From Natronobeatus ordinarius (GTDB taxonomy: Archaea; Halobacteriota; Halobacteria; Halobacteriales; Natrialbaceae), in NCBI RefSeq assembly GCF_024362485.1, contig NZ_CP101457.1:1-64000 (forward strand): a stretch of 64,000 nucleotides of DNA, written 5' to 3'. The notes beneath the pieces were generated by a model. The model had not been told where the DNA came from. It did not search any database and saw nothing but the letters and a program-made list of their open reading frames with translations. A program made the position numbers and the translations under genes. Positions 19,718 to 28,428 of this stretch are shown here, piece by piece. How positions within the stretch are numbered: the first letter of the stretch is position 1; each line of letters opens with the position of its first letter.

Positions 19718-19872
19718 CTTAATTCATTTCGCACACGGGGTGTTCCTGCTCTCGACCCATCAGTCAATTCATCTCTCACACGGGGTCCCCATTAAAACGG
19801 GAACAAATTCATTTCGCACACGGGGGGTGCTGACTCGATTCCATCGCCGAATTCACTTCGCACATGGGGTGT
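19718..19872 (+). repeat. Origin A Orc1-binding repeats, downstream set
   Basis: Four direct copies of the TTCATTTCGCACACGGGG-type repeat, at about 19720-19743, 19765-19788, 19804-19829 and 19849-19872, spaced roughly 40-45 bp apart. They close off origin A downstream of orc1-A. Confidence 0.82.
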
Positions 19873-19913
19873 CACCCCGAACAATTGGTCGCCAAACTGG
19901 AGCGTTTTAAACT

Positions 19914-20237
19914 CTACTCGTCGGAATTGACGGGACCTTTGTACTTCGATTTGATCTTGTCTCCTTCACGCCACTGCCAGTAATAATAGCGGTTGTCGTT
20001 AATTTCCTTGATCGTGATCGTCGCCTTCGAAGGGACATCATCGGGAAGGTTCTCTGGTCGCTTTCCGACTTTCTCTTTCTCATCTCTTTTTGCAAGTCGT
20101 ACCTCTCGTTCGCGATGTTCGGCGAGTTCCTCAGCGAATCGAGCGATTTGCCGAAGCACCTCTGGAGATTGTTCCTCGAGCTTCGAAGCGATGCCAGGTG
20201 GGACTTCGCGAGGTGGGTCTGGTGGAGAGTATGACAT
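19914..20237 (-). CDS. Small DUF6788-like plasmid protein (copy A)
   Basis: A 107-residue acidic/basic mixed protein. It has a helical middle (EVLRQIARFAEELAEHREREVRL) and a conserved C-terminal block: DDVPSKATITIKEI, then NDNRYYYWQWREGDKIKSKY. I associate this ending with a haloarchaeal family (DUF6788) whose function is unknown to me; the WQWR/GD.I.S.Y block may bind nucleic acid. A near twin lies at 48271 beside the other Orc1 gene, so it belongs to the replication backbone. A 42-bp twin half-site element starts 15 bp before its ATG. Confidence 0.8.
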   Translation of the reverse strand: MSYSPPDPPREVPPGIASKLEEQSPEVLRQIARFAEELAEHREREVRLAKRDEKEKVGKRPENLPDDVPSKATITIKEINDNRYYYWQWREGDKIKSKYKGPVNSDE

Positions 20238-20251
20238 AGGTCACGGCTCTG

Positions 20252-20293
20252 TTAACCAACGTTGTTGGCCAATATCTTAGATTTGTTGGTTAA
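20252..20293. repeat. 42-bp twin half-site element, copy P2
   Basis: Arms TTAACCAAC(G) and TGTTGGTTAA, total 42 bp, immediately upstream of the minus-strand gene at 20237. On that strand the spacer holds AGATATTGG, a weak TATA candidate, so the arms would flank the promoter. Confidence 0.8.
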
Positions 20294-20380
20294 ATCTCTC
20301 GTCTACTGGATCGAGAATTGTTCGATAACCGCCGCCGTAGCTTCGAGTTCTCGTCGTCGCTCCTCTCGTTCTTCGATCTC

Positions 20381-20842
20381 TTAGTCCAACTCACGAATTT
20401 CCGCTGCAAGTTGTTCGACCATGTCCATCGTCTCCGGGAGACGGCCATCGGGACGAGGGACGTTCCCACTCCGAATTTCGAGATCGGCTCGCCGTAGATG
20501 TTTACACCCACCGCTTGGATTCCACCTCGTAAAATCTGGACACGTACACGTCTTACTCGCGACGTCGACCTCGTAGATGTTTCCTGACTCCGATTGCACC
20601 TCGTAGACTTCTCCCTTCTGCAGCAACGAGACGTCCATCTCTTCGGTTCGGGCTCGTTTACTGCGGGGCTCGAGCTCCTTCCGACACGAGTCTTCGCCAA
20701 TAGTGGGTTGCTGGAGAGCTTTAGCAGTTGTCGAAGCTGCATGAGTCGATGCTATAACTCCACCATCTGTTGAATACACTCGCTCATCGTGTTCTGTTTC
20801 GTCTTCTTGCTGTATCTCGACGATGTCAGTTCGTTCGGTCAT
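20381..20842 (-). CDS. SWIM zinc-finger protein, shortened (copy A)
   Basis: A 153-residue protein with a SWIM-type zinc finger near residues 90-118: CTCPDF, 9 residues, then CKHLRR (CxCx(n)CxH). SWIM domains bind DNA or proteins. After the finger comes a coiled-coil tail. A TAA stop at 20381 ends the protein, but the same frame stays open for 25 more coiled-coil codons (EIEEREERRRELE...) to 20303, so the tail was probably lost by a nonsense mutation. The paralogue at 49818 has a long N-terminal domain that is missing here. It belongs to the duplicated plasmid backbone. Confidence 0.75.
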   Translation of the reverse strand: MTERTDIVEIQQEDETEHDERVYSTDGGVIASTHAASTTAKALQQPTIGEDSCRKELEPRSKRARTEEMDVSLLQKGEVYEVQSESGNIYEVDVASKTCTCPDFTRWNPSGGCKHLRRADLEIRSGNVPRPDGRLPETMDMVEQLAAEIRELD

Positions 20843-20874
20843 GATTTCGGCTGAATCGACGTGACAAGTTCGCG

Positions 20875-20904
20875 CACGCCGTCGCCCTTCGACGGCGTGA
20901 AAAA
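20875..20904 (-). promoter_or_regulatory. Leader hairpin L1, before SWIM gene A
   Basis: Stem CACGCCGTCG / CGACGGCGTG with a 5-nt loop. On the minus strand a T5 run precedes it and the ATG lies 32 nt after it. It belongs to a family of at least 16 such leaders in this window. Confidence 0.65.
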
Positions 20905-21004
20905 CCGTTTCGAACGCGCTCAGAAATTCAGTCGCTGATTTGTGGGCCTAGCCCCAATAATCAGTATAAGTTCGAGCAGACCGGGCCCTCAACTGGGAAT
21001 ACTA

Positions 21005-24000
21005 ATGGGTGCTAATCTATTTGATCCTCCCTCTCTTCATTTGGCATATTCCGTGACTAGTCCTCTCGATATCGACGTTCCACCGATTGAGGATACCGAC
21101 AACAAGACACTTCTTGAGCGCATTCGGACTCGGTCCTACATATCATACACTGGGGAATCCGGTGATGTTTACGGTGATTCGACGAATGAAAACGAGACTC
21201 AGGGTGATTACCATGGGAGATTCATCTACGAACTCCTACAGAACGCCGATGATGCGATCGGAAACCGTGACTCGGCGACTACCCGGTTTGAACTACAGGG
21301 ATCAACACTCTACGTCGCCAATTCCGGGCGTCCACTCGACGCGAGCGACGTACATTCTCTCTGTATCCAAGGTCTCAGCTCTAAGAGTGATGAAGAAGCA
21401 TCTATCGGGCGGAAGGGACGTGGATTCACCTCCGTTCTTGAGCTGACTGACCGGCCGGCAGTGTACTCTAACGAATACCGTTTCCAATTTAACGGCGAAA
21501 AGGCTCGAGAGGCATTGTTGGCTAACACCCCAATCGAAAACGAACTCTCGGCGGCTGACGTGCCGACGCTCCGGCTTCCCTTTGAACCTGAGACGATCCC
21601 AAAGCATGTGACTCGGCTTCTTCGCGAGGAGACTCCATATACGACTGTTTTCGCCTTCGACCTCTTTGACGATATTCAGGATACCATCGAGTCCCGTCTT
21701 CAGGCGATTGACCCTCAAACGCTCGTTTTTCTCCAGAATCTGAACCGGTTGGAGATCTCTGTTGACGGGGCCGAAAGGATATGGACGATCGACCGGCCGG
21801 AGCCGTCTACACTGGCTGACATACCCGGTCAACAGATCACGCTTGAACAGTACGAGTCTGCGACCGACACCGAGCCAGTCCAGCAATCCGACTACGTTCA
21901 GTTTCATCGAGACGAAATCCCGGTTGATCAACGCGAAGGGCTGCCGAATGGAGACTGGGACGAGGTCACCACAACGCAGGTGAGTATTGCATTCGGGCTT
22001 GAAACCACTTCTAACGGTGTTCGACTTAGACCGGTTCGAGAGTCCCCTTCGATCCACGTCTTTCTGCCTACAACACAATCAAGCCCAGGAGGATTCTTGA
22101 TCAACGGAGCGTTTAAACCTGAGAGCTCCCGGAAACGGATTCCAATCGCTGACGAGGACAGTGGGTATAACGCACTCCTGTTCGACAACGTGGCAGACCT
22201 GCTTGCGACAACGGTCATCGAGTTCGCGTCCCAAACCGACACCACTGTCTCTGACTTCCTCTCGTGTCTGCGACTTGACTCGGACCGCCTCACGGCTGAC
22301 TGTGAGCACTATTGTGCGGCCGCAATTCGCGAAGCAATGGCGACAGTGCCGTTCGTTCCCCGAGTCGACACTCCGGACGTGTTCGAACACGGGGGGACAC
22401 GGGTGTCGATTTCACAGCTTCAGGTTCCCGATCCAGATCAAATTCCGATCTCGTTGGCGACTAAGCTCACCACTGCCAACGGTCCCAACCCACTCCCTTC
22501 GCTCATCTCATCCGACTCGGCATACCTGCCTGCAACATCGATTTTGACCGAGCAGATAGCTCAGGCCCTCCTCTCGCTCGATGCCCCTGCTCTCAATCCA
22601 ATCGATATTCCGTCGGTTCTAGCAGACGCCGATTCCAAACGAACCACTGTGAGACCGTTCTCCGATGTTTCAACCCGAGCTGGAGTAGATCCGGTTGTCG
22701 AAATTCTGCTCGATCTGTACGACGCGCTCAGCGGCGACACTCGTGACGAATTCGTCGAACAGGTCACACTGCATGATCTCTTCCCAGTTCGCGTGACTCC
22801 GAAGGGGGAGATTGAGCGTGATGTGCCAGGCGATGCGGCATTACTATTGCCACCAGAAGACATTAAGCCCGACGTTGCGTTCCATGGCGTGAAGCTGTTC
22901 GCGCCAGCAATTTATCGACCCTCTGGGTGGACGAAGCCAACCGGACAGAGTACTGACTCGGATGACTTTTTCAATCGACTACAGAACATCTGGTCGCTCA
23001 GCCGGTTCAACTTCTCATCATTCATTCAGGGTGTCGTCCTCCCCCATCTCCCAGGCGGGCGGGGAGCACCCGGATCAGAAGCCGATCTCAGAGACAAGGC
23101 CAAATTATCCTTCCTCCAAGAACTTGCCTGTCGAGGATCGTCGTCCGTGGCAGATCCCACAGCGCCACTGCCCCACGAATTCCGCAAGGCGACGGACTAT
23201 TACCGACTTTGTCTATTGCCAGTTCCTACCAAAGATGGGGGCTGGGCACGTGCATACCAAGTGTACTTCGGCCCTAAGTGGGTTGAGAACAGTGAGGTTG
23301 GGTCCGCAATCACATTTCTCCGATCTTGTGGAATCACCGCTGACAAGGCGCCAGAACTCGCACCCCCCAAGACTTTTGTCGAGGATACCCCCTCGACTGC
23401 TGAGGCCGAGGACAGCACTGCAAGCGAAGCGACTGACGGCTCTGTAACTGAGGAAACCCGCGAACGAATCGATGAGTGGAAGCGATTCTTCACCTGGTTG
23501 GGTGTCACCGCACATCTCCGTCTCACTCCGCTTTGGCATCCCGAATCAGACCGTGAGTACAGTGCGACATCGGAGATCGGTCGACCGTCCGCTGCTCATC
23601 CCACGCTTGGGACAGGCGGCCCTAGTGATCAAATCTGGGGCGGTTTCCGCGAACAGCTTTCTGAGGCCATCGAGGAGACGGCTGCCGCGGAGCGAAACCA
23701 TCGCTCTATTTTCAAAGCGAACCGGCTCCAGTTCTGGGACGAGATCATGGCCGCAATAGAGAAGTCGCCTACACACGGTCGCAGCTTATTCCTCCACCTC
23801 GGCTACTGGTGGGAGGATATATATCGGGATGCGATGACTGTTGGCATCGGCGCACACAGTACTAATGCGTCGAACGTAGGCGGCAGGAGTAAGGGTGTAC
23901 CAAAACCGCACGAGCGCTTTCAGATTGGCACAAACCTATGGTTGTGGGAACTTCGGCACACACCGTGGTGTCCGTCGGAGCACGGGTTGTTAGAACCCGG

Positions 24001-25954
24001 TCGTGTGTGGCAGCGCTCTCCTGGCATTATCGAACGATTCTCGCTCACAGAGGAGAGTGGAGAGGTTTTACTCCCACTTGTCCCGGCGGATCTATGGACC
24101 GCGATGAACTCGGTTCCTTCGGACTTCTTCGAAGCCTTAGAAATTCACGCGTCCGTCTCACAGTCAACCTTCGCGCCGCCAGATGCGGCTGTGGCGGCTA
24201 ATCGGATCGCCACTTGGTGTGAGCGGGCGTCGCAGTCAAAGATAGAAGACGCTCAGCGTGAGTTACGGACTGGATATCGCCAACTTGCCCGGGTACTTCC
24301 TGACGCCGAGACCCTCTCTGATGCTTGGCGAGAGGCTAGCACCGAGCTCTCTGATATCTCAGTACTCTGTGAGACGGAGGAGGGACTCGAACTCTGTACA
24401 GCGAATGAAGCGTACTATGTGACGACCGCCACGGAGGATAAACAGATTCCTCTCGACAAGCCACCCGTATTCCTTCTCAAAGAGACCGATGCTGGCGGAT
24501 TCGGAACAGTGTTCGGTCTTACCCGATTTGAGAAAGCAGTCACTCGAGCAGTGTCCAAAGGAACGGATATCGACAATGCAGAACGAGTTCGAGGCCACCT
24601 CGCTGATGTCGTGCCATCGCTCCGTTGTGTGTTCGCTCGCGACCGCCCCTCTCAGACGAAATCGGACGCAAGAGCCCTTGAACGGTTCAAGAACGATGTA
24701 CGTGTGGTGTCCTCATTGGAAGTCACGTATTCTCTCGACGGATCCGAGAAGACTGCCCAGCCGGGCTGGACGCTCAAACGACCTGCCGCACCTGGGGAGT
24801 CACGAGAACCGATCGTCGCGATGGCATCGAGCGAGGACGAATTGTTCCAGCGTATCGCGAAGGCACTTTGTGATTATACGTCTTACTCGAGTGTCAGCGA
24901 CGTGATTCTGCTTCTGCAGGAGTTTGAGGCTACAGACCGCCGTAAGAAGCTTGATCTGCTCGATGCGCCGGCGGAATACCTCGATTCACCGGAGTCACAC
25001 GTAAAAGGAGCGACGGTCACATTCGAGGAGAGCGTCTCCAGTAGTGGAGATGGTCTCTCAGCACTCGATATCTCGTCTGGACTTGGCGACCGTTCCGGCA
25101 GAACTACCAGCTCCAGCACTGACGAAGAATCCGTCGACCGGATTACTAGTCCAACGGATCCAGTAGAGCAACTCATCGACCCTGACGGTATCGTCTTTGA
25201 TTTCGAATCGAAGTTCGAACCTGACTCCCGGGGAGTAGCGGCTGGATCGACAAGTACCGAAAAGTCTCGATCATCACTGTCGGCGAACGGCGCTGGTACG
25301 AGTAGTGCCAATCCAAGTGCCGGTGCCAGTCGGATAGGACCTGACGTGATAGGCTCGGAGCTGCTCCCTCGTTACGAGTACGACCGACTCTATACCGATT
25401 CGGAGAGTTCCTGGGAGATCGACCTCCGAGATTGTATTCACTCCGTCGAAGAATGGAAAACAGTTGATACTGCCTACGACTTCGATCCCGCTGCAGCGGT
25501 ACTTGAGTGGCTGGTCTCGGAAATTGGCCTCGATAGAACATACATGGGCTTCGACTATCTTGTGCTCGATCCGGAGTTCGTCCAGGCCTGGGACCGCGGT
25601 GAGAATCCCCAGCCAGGTGTCACCGCCATTGATCGGCTTATAGAACTTAAATCACTGAAGGGTGACGGGCAGACATCGCTCTCGCTTAATGAGTGGGCTA
25701 CTGCCACAGAATCGGCACTCCAAGACGTGTACTATCTCTATGTGATGGGGAACCTCAAAGCATCCGACGAGGTCGACGAATTTGTTCGTGAGATTCAGAA
25801 CCCGGCACACGTCCTTGAAACCCACCGACAGAAGCAGTCACAGACGTCGGTATCGATTACAGTTAACACGAAGCACTTCGATGTCGAAGGCTACGTCACA
25901 CAGACGCCACTGCGACGCAAGGAAGATGTTGCAGACTCAACTCCCCGTGAGTGA
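21005..25954 (+). CDS. Sacsin-type GHKL ATPase with C-terminal NOV/DUF3883-like nuclease domain
   Basis: About 1,650 residues. The N-terminus is a GHKL ATPase of the sacsin type: N box FIYELLQNADDA, VANSGRPL, and G2-like GRKGRGFTSV. Next comes a long mostly helical middle. The C-terminal ~150 residues match the NO VEIN/DUF3883 pattern: GFDYLVLD, then IELKSLKG and SLNEW, a probable PD-(D/E)XK core (D..ExK). I chose ATG 21005 because a TATA-like AGTATAAG sits at ~20961; a GTG at 20942 is the alternative. Such ATPase-nuclease giants recur in defence islands. It lies between SWIM and ArdC-like genes that are near neighbours in backbone copy B, so it is cargo. Its end overlaps the convergent gene by 18 bp. 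Confidence 0.8.
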   Translation: MGANLFDPPSLHLAYSVTSPLDIDVPPIEDTDNKTLLERIRTRSYISYTGESGDVYGDSTNENETQGDYHGRFIYELLQNADDAIGNRDSATTRFELQGSTLYVANSGRPLDASDVHSLCIQGLSSKSDEEASIGRKGRGFTSVLELTDRPAVYSNEYRFQFNGEKAREALLANTPIENELSAADVPTLRLPFEPETIPKHVTRLLREETPYTTVFAFDLFDDIQDTIESRLQAIDPQTLVFLQNLNRLEISVDGAERIWTIDRPEPSTLADIPGQQITLEQYESATDTEPVQQSDYVQFHRDEIPVDQREGLPNGDWDEVTTTQVSIAFGLETTSNGVRLRPVRESPSIHVFLPTTQSSPGGFLINGAFKPESSRKRIPIADEDSGYNALLFDNVADLLATTVIEFASQTDTTVSDFLSCLRLDSDRLTADCEHYCAAAIREAMATVPFVPRVDTPDVFEHGGTRVSISQLQVPDPDQIPISLATKLTTANGPNPLPSLISSDSAYLPATSILTEQIAQALLSLDAPALNPIDIPSVLADADSKRTTVRPFSDVSTRAGVDPVVEILLDLYDALSGDTRDEFVEQVTLHDLFPVRVTPKGEIERDVPGDAALLLPPEDIKPDVAFHGVKLFAPAIYRPSGWTKPTGQSTDSDDFFNRLQNIWSLSRFNFSSFIQGVVLPHLPGGRGAPGSEADLRDKAKLSFLQELACRGSSSVADPTAPLPHEFRKATDYYRLCLLPVPTKDGGWARAYQVYFGPKWVENSEVGSAITFLRSCGITADKAPELAPPKTFVEDTPSTAEAEDSTASEATDGSVTEETRERIDEWKRFFTWLGVTAHLRLTPLWHPESDREYSATSEIGRPSAAHPTLGTGGPSDQIWGGFREQLSEAIEETAAAERNHRSIFKANRLQFWDEIMAAIEKSPTHGRSLFLHLGYWWEDIYRDAMTVGIGAHSTNASNVGGRSKGVPKPHERFQIGTNLWLWELRHTPWCPSEHGLLEPGRVWQRSPGIIERFSLTEESGEVLLPLVPADLWTAMNSVPSDFFEALEIHASVSQSTFAPPDAAVAANRIATWCERASQSKIEDAQRELRTGYRQLARVLPDAETLSDAWREASTELSDISVLCETEEGLELCTANEAYYVTTATEDKQIPLDKPPVFLLKETDAGGFGTVFGLTRFEKAVTRAVSKGTDIDNAERVRGHLADVVPSLRCVFARDRPSQTKSDARALERFKNDVRVVSSLEVTYSLDGSEKTAQPGWTLKRPAAPGESREPIVAMASSEDELFQRIAKALCDYTSYSSVSDVILLLQEFEATDRRKKLDLLDAPAEYLDSPESHVKGATVTFEESVSSSGDGLSALDISSGLGDRSGRTTSSSTDEESVDRITSPTDPVEQLIDPDGIVFDFESKFEPDSRGVAAGSTSTEKSRSSLSANGAGTSSANPSAGASRIGPDVIGSELLPRYEYDRLYTDSESSWEIDLRDCIHSVEEWKTVDTAYDFDPAAAVLEWLVSEIGLDRTYMGFDYLVLDPEFVQAWDRGENPQPGVTAIDRLIELKSLKGDGQTSLSLNEWATATESALQDVYYLYVMGNLKASDEVDEFVREIQNPAHVLETHRQKQSQTSVSITVNTKHFDVEGYVTQTPLRRKEDVADSTPRE

Positions 25955-26866
25955 CCTAATTATCTCCTGAGCGGTCGAACTGATTCGGCCGAGGCGCTCT
26001 TGAATCACCTCCGAGTCATCGCCCTGCCACGCAGCGAGATAGAACGCAGATCCGCTCGTGTCGAGTCCGAAATACCGACCGACAATGTACGCGACGGCTT
26101 CTGCTTCGACTTCTCGTTTTGCCCGTTCGGGTTCATTCTCGATATCGAAGTGGAGCAGCGCGTGGGCGTACTCGTGAATCAACGTGACGGCGAGGTCTGC
26201 TAGGTTCGATCGGGCTCTTGCTTCGACGACTGGCTGGAGATCGTGTAGACTCCGGTACTTACAGACTCCCTTCGCGTCGCCATGGTTCCAGTCGTTAGCA
26301 TCGACGATGCGTACCTTCACACCGAGTTCATCAGCTGCCCCTTTGAGCGCAGGCACCAGGTCGTCGGCGTCGCCCATCGCTGCAGTCTCCAGTTCGGGAA
26401 GCGGCTCTCCTTCCGTTTGGGACACGTCGAAGACTGGCGCTGGTTTGAACCCGACGAGTCCTTTCGACCATTCATCCGGCGACGTCTCGTTGTACTCACA
26501 GCCGATTTTCTCGTGGTAGCTGGGCGAATTCTCACACTCGGGACATCGCTTGGTGATGATCGGAGCCCGGATCCAGATGGCCTGTTCGCCTTCCTGGACA
26601 TGCCGATCGAAGTCGTTTCGCCACGTGTTATAGCCAGCAACCTTTGTTGCCTCTGGATACTGCAGTTTGATGAGGAGCGTATTTCGGTGCGAATAGTCGT
26701 GGAATCGACTCTGGACGTCCAACCACTCCTGGAACTCCTCACTCGCTTGTGCATCGTCGACGCGGTCGACGAGGTCGTCGATCCACTCTTCGATGGTACT
26801 GTGCATCTCGTCATGTCGGGTATCGGTCTCCTTGAACGAGACCGACGAATCACTACTCGTAGCCAT
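25937..26866 (-). CDS. ArdC/ImmA-like zinc metallopeptidase (copy A)
   Basis: A 309-residue protein. The N-terminal half resembles ArdC antirestriction proteins (FHDYSHRNTLLI, EGEQAIWIRAPII). A four-Cys zinc knuckle-like insert follows (CPECENS...C). The C-terminal half is a metallopeptidase with HEYAHALLHF (HExxH) near residue 232 and the third ligand in EVEAEAVAYIVGRYFGLD. On conjugative plasmids ArdC-like proteins help incoming DNA escape restriction; here that is inference. A close twin lies at 50698. It is part of the duplicated backbone and overlaps the sacsin-type gene tail to tail. Confidence 0.82.
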   Translation of the reverse strand: MATSSDSSVSFKETDTRHDEMHSTIEEWIDDLVDRVDDAQASEEFQEWLDVQSRFHDYSHRNTLLIKLQYPEATKVAGYNTWRNDFDRHVQEGEQAIWIRAPIITKRCPECENSPSYHEKIGCEYNETSPDEWSKGLVGFKPAPVFDVSQTEGEPLPELETAAMGDADDLVPALKGAADELGVKVRIVDANDWNHGDAKGVCKYRSLHDLQPVVEARARSNLADLAVTLIHEYAHALLHFDIENEPERAKREVEAEAVAYIVGRYFGLDTSGSAFYLAAWQGDDSEVIQERLGRISSTAQEIIRSLTGS

Positions 26867-26909
26867 GGTTTTCTGGACTTGAATTATCGAAACTGCGCCG
26901 ATTCAGATC

Positions 26910-26937
26910 GCGCCGCACCCCTTCGGGGCGCAAAAAA
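26910..26937 (-). promoter_or_regulatory. Leader hairpin L2, before ArdC-like gene A
   Basis: GCGCC...GGCGC outer stem with inner CCCC TTCG GGG, followed on the plus strand by A6. The ATG lies 43 nt further on along the minus strand. Almost the same element precedes the twin gene at 51624. Confidence 0.65.
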
Positions 26938-26942
26938 CAGTG

Positions 26943-27278
26943 CTATCTGGCGGAGGGCCTGTTTCTTTTCCGCAAAGCCGAGCGTGGTGAGGTGTTCGAG
27001 AAATGCGTCGAACTGCTCGACGTCGCTGGGCACGTCAGTCGCAAGGTGCCGTGTCCATTCGATGGTCTACTGGAACGTGGGATCGGATTCGTTCTTGCCG
27101 TGGATGTACCACTACTGAGCCGTTTTAAGAGCGATGAGTAGGTTTGTCGGTGGCTGTTCACCGGCGATCCCAACCGCGATCGATTCAATCTCTTCGGGCA
27201 CTTCGCTGGGATTGACCACCCCTGACTGTGTGTTTGCGATATCGGCTGGAATCTACCTGATCGAGACACCAGTCGCAC
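26943..27278 (-). pseudogene. Decayed copy of the 115-aa backbone gene
   Basis: Read on the minus strand this stretch matches the intact protein at 51712 almost throughout: EVPEEIESIAVG, EQPPTNLLIALKTAQ, WYIHGKN, ATDVPSDVEQFD, EHLTTLGFAE. Two tryptophan codons of the intact gene are TAG here (AQ*WYIHGK for RWWYIHGK, and TFQ*TIEW for AFQWAIEW). The 5' end has also drifted out of frame. The gene is therefore dead. It follows the ArdC-like gene exactly as in backbone copy B. Confidence 0.8.
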
Positions 27279-27332
27279 GCTGTCACTGACTCACGGAAAA
27301 TCACCACCTTGGAGAACTCGATTTAGAGCCTT

Positions 27333-27357
27333 CGCCTCTCTGGGGGGGCGCAAAAAA
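27333..27357 (-). promoter_or_regulatory. Leader hairpin L3, before decayed 115-aa gene
   Basis: CGCC...GGCG stem followed on the plus strand by CAAAAAACC. It is kept although the gene behind it is dead. Confidence 0.5.
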
Positions 27358-27581
27358 CCACTCGTCACGGAACAGTGGCAGGTGTGGGGTGCCACTCTGC
27401 AAACCATGCTTGATACGTTCGATAAGGGGTACTGATGCAATTACTGTGCGTGTGATTGTAGGGGATCAAGTTGAGGGCTTCGTACTTAAATGAAGTGTTG
27501 GATATTTTACCCAAACCGATAGACTGCGGCCGATTTTGGAAAATAGGGAACCCTATGGGGTATGCGGGAGTAATTTGTCAT

Positions 27582-28421
27582 ATGGCTGGCGACCGGACGC
27601 ACTCGACACCACCCACCGAGATTGCTCGCCACCAGTTAGCGCTGTTCGAGTCAATATCGGAAGATGACAGAGAGCGAATCATCCCCTTCAGCACTCTGGA
27701 GACCCAGCACTACTGCGAGCAGAAAGCACAGTTTGAGCGTGCTGAAATCCCGGATGAGGAATCCCTCCCAGAGCGACTTATCCGTGCACAGGAACAACAT
27801 AATGAACTGATCGAAACGACGGGGGCCACCGATGATGAGTACACACTCGCGGACGCCTGGGACGATATTCAGGCAGACGATGTCTCATTAATCTACTTCC
27901 CACTCGCTCATGAGATTGTGAACATGATTTTGGTGGGGCGGCCCACCTTTCTTCGGTTCGTAGACAGTCAACCGGTTCAACTGACGCTCGTTCGTGGCGT
28001 AACCAAAGACCGATATCTTGACCAGCTCTTCCCGAATGAGCGATTCCTCTTATGGTGTCACGGAAACCTACTGGATCGAATCGGATTCGATGTCTCAGAC
28101 CTCTCTATCCGCTATCTCAAATATCCGCAGTCCAAATTCAACGCCGTCGAGGTGAGCAGAGCACAACTCCTGCTCGCAGCCGAAGACGGCGACGATATTG
28201 CCGTCAAACTCAACGAGAAGTCAACACTTCACCCGAACATCCGCCAACATACGCTTGCTTACGAACAGGACACACAGCGGGGTAAGCAACTCCGAGCGTA
28301 TGCTGCCTTCTGGCGCGACGGCAGCGACCCGTCCGGTGCCAATCACTGGAAGAAGTGTGCCAGCTGCCGCTTTCGCTCCGAGTGTGACCTCGCGCTGGCC
28401 CAAGGAGAAGAACGCGGGTGA
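27582..28421 (+). CDS. Cas4-like four-cysteine protein
   Basis: About 279 residues from ATG 27582; an upstream in-frame ATG at 27471 is possible but adds an unconserved tail. One cysteine lies early (TLETQHYCEQKAQFER) and three lie at the end (CASCRFRSEC). This is the spacing of Cas4/RecB-type nucleases that hold a 4Fe-4S cluster. The expected catalytic Asp and ExK are not obvious: the region that should hold them reads RPTFLRFVDSQPVQLTLVRG. The protein may thus be structural or inactive. It is the first gene of a unit with an RNase H-fold exonuclease and a DUF1998 helicase, just 7 bp before the next gene's probable start. There is no CRISPR array in the window. Confidence 0.7.
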   Translation: MAGDRTHSTPPTEIARHQLALFESISEDDRERIIPFSTLETQHYCEQKAQFERAEIPDEESLPERLIRAQEQHNELIETTGATDDEYTLADAWDDIQADDVSLIYFPLAHEIVNMILVGRPTFLRFVDSQPVQLTLVRGVTKDRYLDQLFPNERFLLWCHGNLLDRIGFDVSDLSIRYLKYPQSKFNAVEVSRAQLLLAAEDGDDIAVKLNEKSTLHPNIRQHTLAYEQDTQRGKQLRAYAAFWRDGSDPSGANHWKKCASCRFRSECDLALAQGEERG

Positions 28422-28428
28422 CTACTCA

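Noticed and set aside
26943-27278. In-frame TAG codons read as pyrrolysine
   Set aside because: The intact copy has Trp at these positions, no Pyl genes are known in haloarchaea, and the same fragment also loses its frame at the 5' end.
27582-28421. Cas4 as a sign of a CRISPR-Cas locus
   Set aside because: No cas1, cas2, effector genes or repeats are present; the gene belongs to the helicase-exonuclease unit.
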